From IMG/VR virus record IMGVR_UViG_3300010396_000061, positions 1 through 44,216 of that record: DNA of 44,216 bases, one strand, 5' to 3'. Origin of the DNA: a virus. The position numbers were made by a program, and so were the translations under genes. The stretch's first letter is position 1; every line of letters begins with the position of its first letter. Positions 39,401-44,216 of this stretch are shown here, in pieces. The notes under the pieces are model-generated. The model was given only the letters and a program-made list of their open reading frames with translations. It had not been told where the DNA came from and ran no database searches.

Positions 39401-40560
39401 TCGGCGCGCAGTACGTCGTGATTGCATCAGGATCGGGCGGCGCAGCTTCGATCACCGCAAACCGCGTCTACTCCTGCAACCCAGGCGATTTCGTTTCAGT
39501 GGGCGGAATCGTGTACGCATTTGGCGCTGTTTTGGCTTCGGTCCAAGCAGATTTCTACACGGGGGCTGGCGCTTACATCAGCTCGATTGTTGCCTCCTCT
39601 TCCGGCGTTGGCTGGGCGGCCATACAAAAATCCGGCGTGGTGCCAGCGGCAGCGGGACGCATGCAATTGTCCGTGCAGTGTCACTCGGCATCGTCGTTTA
39701 CCGGCGTCAATTACGTGTGGGCATCGATCAACGATGTGCGCGTGGCAGGCAGCGGCGCACGCGTCGGCGAACAGCGCAATCTCTTGCAGCGCACGATCAC
39801 CAACTACCCGTCGAAGGTCTCGCCCGGCGTCAGCTACTCGGCCTCGGCGGGAACGCCGGCCACGGCCACGATCAGTGTCGCCGCCTTCACTGCGCTGCTG
39901 GGCTCCGTCAGCGTGTCCTACAACGCAGCCTCGGCCAGCGTGACCGGCACCAACGGCACGAACGTCAACTATTACCTCTACTTCAACGATCCGACTTACG
40001 GCGGCGGCACGCAAACGCTCGTTGCCACCACGAACCAAAACGACCTCTACAGCGGTGACGGCTACGTGTATGTCGGCTACGTGACGGTGGCGTTCCCGCC
40101 CAGCGGCTCCGGAAGCGGGGGAGGGACGGGATGCCCACTGCGCACAGCTTGGGTGATTCGTCGAGGGCGCCATGGGCGCCCTCAGTTTGTCCGGGCCGGG
40201 AAAGTGCGCGTCGGCGACTGGCTGCTGCGCACCGACGTCAAGTGGGCCGAGGTGACGTTCTCGCGACCTGAACTGCAGCCATGCGTGCGCCTGGTGGCGG
40301 ACGGCTTCGGCACGCTGGGCTGCTCGATCAGCGCGCCCATGCAGCTGCGTGAAGGGTCCGCACTTTCCATCGACTGCCTCGATCGCGAGGTGGTCGCGCG
40401 CGCTGCTGGTGTGTGCGGGCATGTTGTGGTCACTGCCTTGCGCAATCTCGGAGACCAGTGGGTGCAGCACATCACCCTGGCCAACGCGCCGGACGACTTC
40501 TTCTGGACCGGCGACGCGAAAGACGCCCTGTTCGGTCACCACAACAACAAGCCACCGTGA
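36424..40560 (+). CDS. Tail tip / host-specificity protein (gpJ-like) with C-terminal Hint-like domain
   Basis: 1378 residues, GTG start. About 1-630 is the baseplate hub region (GTGKVGGQCQWYGDFTSTAH, CEGPITSIGTVYDG). About 635-732 is a fibronectin III-like domain (VNITWNNTNPSAVG). About 753-900 and 955-1110 are beta-rich, carbohydrate-binding-like modules (APIINGGFDATPYGTGWTMD); the second has lower GC and is likely exchanged. From Cys1237 (GGGTGCPLRTAWVIRRG) a Hint-like domain runs to HHNNKPP at the end (His1373-Asn1374), with AGKVRVGDWLL and HITLANAPDDFFWTGD between. Receptor choice is expected to reside in the last third. No DGR variable repeat is found here. Confidence 0.88.
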   Translation: MSNLFGGGAKVASMTPTRAMGIQFMSSQYGPPVPVVYGTGKVGGQCQWYGDFTSTAHSQKTGKGGGGSSNSSYTYSASFMLGLCEGPITSIGTVYDGTSTVSLSSVGAVTATGTAGQAPWSHLSGSAALGYSQTAWIAVQNLQLGSSASLPNWNVEVTGLHPYTGSSDANPADILTDICTDTSHGINFNYLGTLTQYSNYCVATGLLLSPVYDQEQTAQQTLDDLFKFTNSAAYFSEGVLKVVPYGDTAVTGNGVTYTPNNSPLVNLGTADYIVSPGEDPIQITRKAPADAMNMVRVQFQDRTNTYHDSVVVASIDEDVIVNGGRADTTEDVSMCKVAATARFIAQNLVQRSFFIRNTYEFKLGWRYCYLEPMDIVTLTDPNTGLNLWPVRIVDVTEDESGDLSITAEEYPEGVGHSAIYNTQPNNGGSVDPNADPGAVNPPYIFRGPGFLVSNAGPEIWLAINGSNPLWGGADVYLSHDGTSYSYAGTVAQPARYGALATALPTGADLDTTNTPEVTVYAPAQLLGGSQADADNLVTLAMVDTEIVSYETSTLVGTETYQLGYLRRSAYGSAVATHSAGAPFVRLDDAIFRLPIDPSLIGQTVYLKFLSINAFGRTPRTLAGETAYTYVVGTNVELPDVPPVPASFGTQGIADGVNITWNNTNPSAVGCTSIERSTASGGPWTVIAQVGPTTTGYTDHFTSGATYYYRARARGPLVSSGWSAYTSVFNSSGTNVNAISATANTANTLATQAPIINGGFDATPYGTGWTMDSQWTVKSDGLGPGVGPGYAQFTPNGSNGAIYNGGRVGVVTGQTYKTQALIRATAANGDAYARIRWLDATGTEIAHKNGNVITGSVTTGSYAIDQAPSGAVYAATSIEVDSCTTGTYQIDNVVATLQPSTVDEVPDGSTYGRPWLSRLNGGRPWIDFSEAIHANKTQDFVPDGSTYLRSIQLSHAAGALTVDNATFQQSASTGWTVSSGASSYTQSASPSPSIGAQYVVIASGSGGAASITANRVYSCNPGDFVSVGGIVYAFGAVLASVQADFYTGAGAYISSIVASSSGVGWAAIQKSGVVPAAAGRMQLSVQCHSASSFTGVNYVWASINDVRVAGSGARVGEQRNLLQRTITNYPSKVSPGVSYSASAGTPATATISVAAFTALLGSVSVSYNAASASVTGTNGTNVNYYLYFNDPTYGGGTQTLVATTNQNDLYSGDGYVYVGYVTVAFPPSGSGSGGGTGCPLRTAWVIRRGRHGRPQFVRAGKVRVGDWLLRTDVKWAEVTFSRPELQPCVRLVADGFGTLGCSISAPMQLREGSALSIDCLDREVVARAAGVCGHVVVTALRNLGDQWVQHITLANAPDDFFWTGDAKDALFGHHNNKPP

Positions 40561-40570
40561 GAAATGCCTC

Positions 40571-40990
40571 ATGTCCTACACCGTGATGAACCCGCAGCCC
40601 ACCGGCCTGCAGCCCAACGAAACCGCCGTCACGCTCGACATCGGCGACCTCGTAGCCGTGCAAGCCACCTGCGGCATCGAGGCCAATACCGGCAACCCAT
40701 CCATCGTCGCGGGCGCGCGCGTCATCAACGCCGACGGAACCGACAAGCTGGACGCCGTGGGGCAGCCGATCACCTCAGGGCTGTCTCACGTGACCAACGC
40801 GACGGAGATTGCCGCGGCGGGCAGCATGGCGGCGGTGCAGAAGTGCGTGCTGATGGCACTCCTGGGCGAGTCGACTGCTCCGCTCTGGCAGGACGCCATC
40901 CACGCGACGATCCTGCAGAACGCCAGCATCCGAACGAACCTGGCGAGTGCCGCGCATGCCGGGCCGGTGAATGCGGGGAGCCTGCTGTAA
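40571..40990 (+). CDS. Terminal tail gene, hypothetical
   Basis: 139 residues, starting MSYTVMNPQPTGLQPNETAV, Ala/Thr-rich, with no Cys-rich or membrane features. It follows the tail tip gene, so it may be a chaperone or a fibre-associated protein. No family is recognised. Confidence 0.65.
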   Translation: MSYTVMNPQPTGLQPNETAVTLDIGDLVAVQATCGIEANTGNPSIVAGARVINADGTDKLDAVGQPITSGLSHVTNATEIAAAGSMAAVQKCVLMALLGESTAPLWQDAIHATILQNASIRTNLASAAHAGPVNAGSLL

Positions 40991-41032
40991 CAGCGATCAG
41001 GCGCGGGCCGATGGCCGGGGCACTTCCACCGA

Positions 41033-41052
41033 TGTGAGTAAGGGTGTGAGTA
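41033..41052 (+). repeat. Tandem TGTGAGTA arm-type sites, right
   Basis: TGTGAGTA at 41033-41040 and 41045-41052, the same tandem as at 775-794, 55 bp from attR core. Confidence 0.65.
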
Positions 41053-41106
41053 CGGCATGTGGGTCCGGGTCTTCGGGTGGCGTCACGTCGCCATTTGCGC
41101 CGCCTT

Positions 41107-41130
41107 TTCGAGTCCAGCTTCGGGCGCCAG
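41107..41130 (+). repeat. attR core (24-bp direct repeat)
   Basis: Identical to 640-663. It carries only the tRNA-Asn 3' end, so no functional tRNA exists here. The prophage therefore spans about 640-41106. Confidence 0.95.
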
Positions 41131-41138
41131 ACAAATGA

Positions 41139-41166
41139 AAAGGCCGGCAGCAATGCCGGCCTTTTT
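41139..41166. terminator. Original chromosomal terminator of tRNA-Asn / fimT
   Basis: AAAGGCCGGCA-GCAA-TGCCGGCCTTT with T-tail on the right and AAAA on the left, so it works in both directions. Before integration it followed tRNA-Asn by about 9 bp. Confidence 0.85.
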
Positions 41167-41184
41167 GCGTTCATGCTTTCGCGA

Positions 41185-41772
41185 TTACTGCGCTGCGGCG
41201 CAACTGGTGGCCTGTTCTGCGCTGGCCTTCGCACCGCGGACGCGGCCGGAGTTGGCGATCACCACTACCAATGCCTCGTCCGGCCGGTCGTGGCGGCAGA
41301 AGCGCCAGGTGTTGGTCATGCCGCTGGCGCTGCCGTCGCTCTGGAAGCGCACGAGCCGACGGCCGCTGTCGCCGAGGATGGTGATGCCGGCGTAGGCAGC
41401 CTGGCTACGCAGCGGTGCCGCGTCGGGCTGGCCCTTGCGCGCCGGGTCGTGGCCGATCAACCAGCCGGATTCCCAGCGTGTCTCGCCGCTGCACTGCACG
41501 CCGTCGCGGCTGGGGCAGAACAGGGTGGGCTTGCCGCTGAGCGCCGCGCTGCCGCGCGTGTGCTGCAGGGCGGCGATGAACTCGATTTGCGCGACCTGCA
41601 CCTGGTTGCGCTGGAGCAATGGCGCCAGCGACGGCACGGCGATCGCCGCCAATACGCCGAGGATCGCCACCACCATGATCTGCTCGATCAGGGTGACGCC
41701 GCGTTGCCTCTCACGGTGGCTGCAAGCCTGTCGCATCGCCATGACGCGCTCCTGCACGGGCGGAAGGGCCAT
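41185..41772 (-). CDS. fimT: Type IV pilin-like protein (GspH/FimT family)
   Basis: 195 residues. A prepilin signal RQRGVTLIE places the peptidase cut after Gly25, followed by the hydrophobic helix (QIMVVAILGVLAAIAVPSLA). The C-terminal domain fits FimT/GspH minor pseudopilins of type IV pili or type II secretion (ALQHTRGSAALSGKPTLFCP, RLVRFQSDGSASGMTNTWRF). An alternative start is Met11. Host gene, divergent from uvrB. Confidence 0.87.
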   Translation of the reverse strand: MALPPVQERVMAMRQACSHRERQRGVTLIEQIMVVAILGVLAAIAVPSLAPLLQRNQVQVAQIEFIAALQHTRGSAALSGKPTLFCPSRDGVQCSGETRWESGWLIGHDPARKGQPDAAPLRSQAAYAGITILGDSGRRLVRFQSDGSASGMTNTWRFCRHDRPDEALVVVIANSGRVRGAKASAEQATSCAAAQ

Positions 41773-41830
41773 GCTAGGAAGCCGCGTCCGTGGGGCCAGC
41801 CGGCCGGCGGCTGGCGCCGGCGTCGGCGTC

Positions 41831-41866
41831 TGCTGACAAGAGCTGTCAGCAGCGGCGATTTAATAT
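41831..41866. promoter_or_regulatory. Inverted repeat and -10 element upstream of uvrB
   Basis: TGCTGACA-AGAGC-TGTCAGCA (41831-41851) is a perfect 8-bp inverted repeat. TAATAT (41861-41866) is a likely -10 for uvrB. The repeat may be an operator, but it does not match the E. coli LexA box. Confidence 0.5.
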
Positions 41867-41894
41867 GCGGGCATCCGCCCGCATATCGTCCGCC

Positions 41895-43913
<2,019 letters not shown>

Positions 43914-43989
43914 GCGGGGCTGGGCGGCTTGTGGCTGGCCCGGGAGTCGCCTATACTGCGCGGCTCGTGCGGCCTCTGCCACGCGAATC

Positions 43990-44064
43990 GGGCGGTTAGC
44001 TCAGCGGTAGAGCACTACCTTGACATGGTAGGGGTCACAAGTTCGATCCTTGTACCGCCCACCA
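43990..44064 (+). tRNA. tRNA-Val(GAC)
   Basis: Acceptor GGGCGGT (43990-43996) pairs with ACCGCCC (44054-44060); discriminator A44061, CCA 44062-44064. Anticodon GAC at 44022-44024 with stem CTACC/GGTAG. Follows uvrB by 76 bp. Confidence 0.97.
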
Positions 44065-44077
44065 CCTTCAAACCAGC

Positions 44078-44113
44078 AACGGCGCGGCTTTCGGGCTTTG
44101 CGCCGTTTCTGTT
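44078..44113 (+). terminator. Terminator after tRNA-Val
   Basis: AACGGCGC (44078-44085) pairs with GCGCCGTT (44100-44107), followed by TCTGTTT. Nothing else is recognised to the window end. Confidence 0.7.
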
Positions 44114-44216
44114 TCCGGTGCGGGCTGACCACGCACTGACCCCGCGAAGCCACGGCACGTCTTTCGCCAGATCGGTCAGCTACGCATCGAGCGCCTTGCG
44201 GGCTTTTCCGAAGTAG

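Noticed and set aside
36424-40560. A third DGR variable repeat in the tail tip protein
   Set aside because: I searched for the conserved CGTGTCGCCTGGTGCC-type stretch and the AAC-rich core and found them only at TR, VR1 and VR2.
41831-41851. LexA box before uvrB
   Set aside because: It does not fit CTGT-N8-ACAG, nor the Xanthomonas-type site as I remember it, so I list it only as an inverted repeat.
43929-44216. A 95-codon plus frame through tRNA-Val to the window end
   Set aside because: It runs through a tRNA and a terminator hairpin and has no protein-like pattern.

Overview
The window is GC-rich chromosomal DNA carrying one complete-looking prophage of about 40.5 kb. The host is probably a gammaproteobacterium of the Xanthomonadales/Lysobacterales (Rhodanobacter or Dyella type). 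This rests on the gene content (ppnN end, tRNA-Asn, a FimT-like pseudopilin, uvrB, tRNA-Val) and on protein flavour, not on a database search. The phage sits in the 3' end of tRNA-Asn(GTT). A 24-bp direct repeat (640-663 and 41107-41130) marks attL and attR, and a P4-type tyrosine integrase lies just inside attL.

Layout. 1-662: host (ppnN 3' end, tRNA-Asn). 640-2043: attL, terminator, arm-type sites, integrase. 12812 down to 2048: a long leftward early operon from a near-consensus promoter (PL). Its genes overlap by ATGA/GTGA junctions and include a coiled-coil protein, a YqaJ nuclease, RecT, a Dam methylase, an AlpA-like regulator and a diversity-generating retroelement (DGR). 12846-13938: immunity region with five TAGGnnnGCCTA operators, a repressor interrupted by an amber codon, and a Cro-like gene. 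13723-17973: rightward regulators, a DUF1376 replication protein containing iteron-like repeats, a RuvC-like resolvase and a possible late regulator. 18131-20400: lysis genes (lysozyme-like, two holin-like, lipoprotein, lipase). 20404-27608: terminase, portal-MuF fusion, XkdF-type protease with a -1 frame change, major capsid protein. 27680-40990: connector, neck and tail genes, including a gpG/gpGT frameshift pair, a superinfection-immunity moron, the tape measure, minor tail proteins, an NlpC/P60 protein and a 1378-residue tail tip protein ending in a Hint-like domain. 41131-44216: host (FimT-like, uvrB, tRNA-Val).

The most notable system is the DGR. On the minus strand the order is target 2 (VR2), coiled-coil gene, small gene, nuclease, RecT, a conserved gene, target 1 (VR1), avd, TR, reverse transcriptase. 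The template repeat is not a free-standing spacer. It lies in frame inside the RT open reading frame, whose ATG overlaps the avd stop codon. VR1 differs from TR at 13 positions and VR2 at 14, and every one of these is an adenine on the TR coding strand, so both targets have been mutagenised independently. Both targets have a DUF1566/C-type-lectin-like look, and both lie in the early recombination operon, not among the tail genes. Candidate hairpins lie 21-22 nt beyond both VRs and not beyond TR.

Regulation can be read in part from the sequence. PL and PR have the same architecture, with one operator over the -10 side of the spacer and one just upstream of the -35. The two operators at PL and the three between the repressor and Cro are all spaced exactly 25 bp. 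The Cro-like mRNA should be leaderless. An in-frame amber after repressor codon 101 may weaken immunity.
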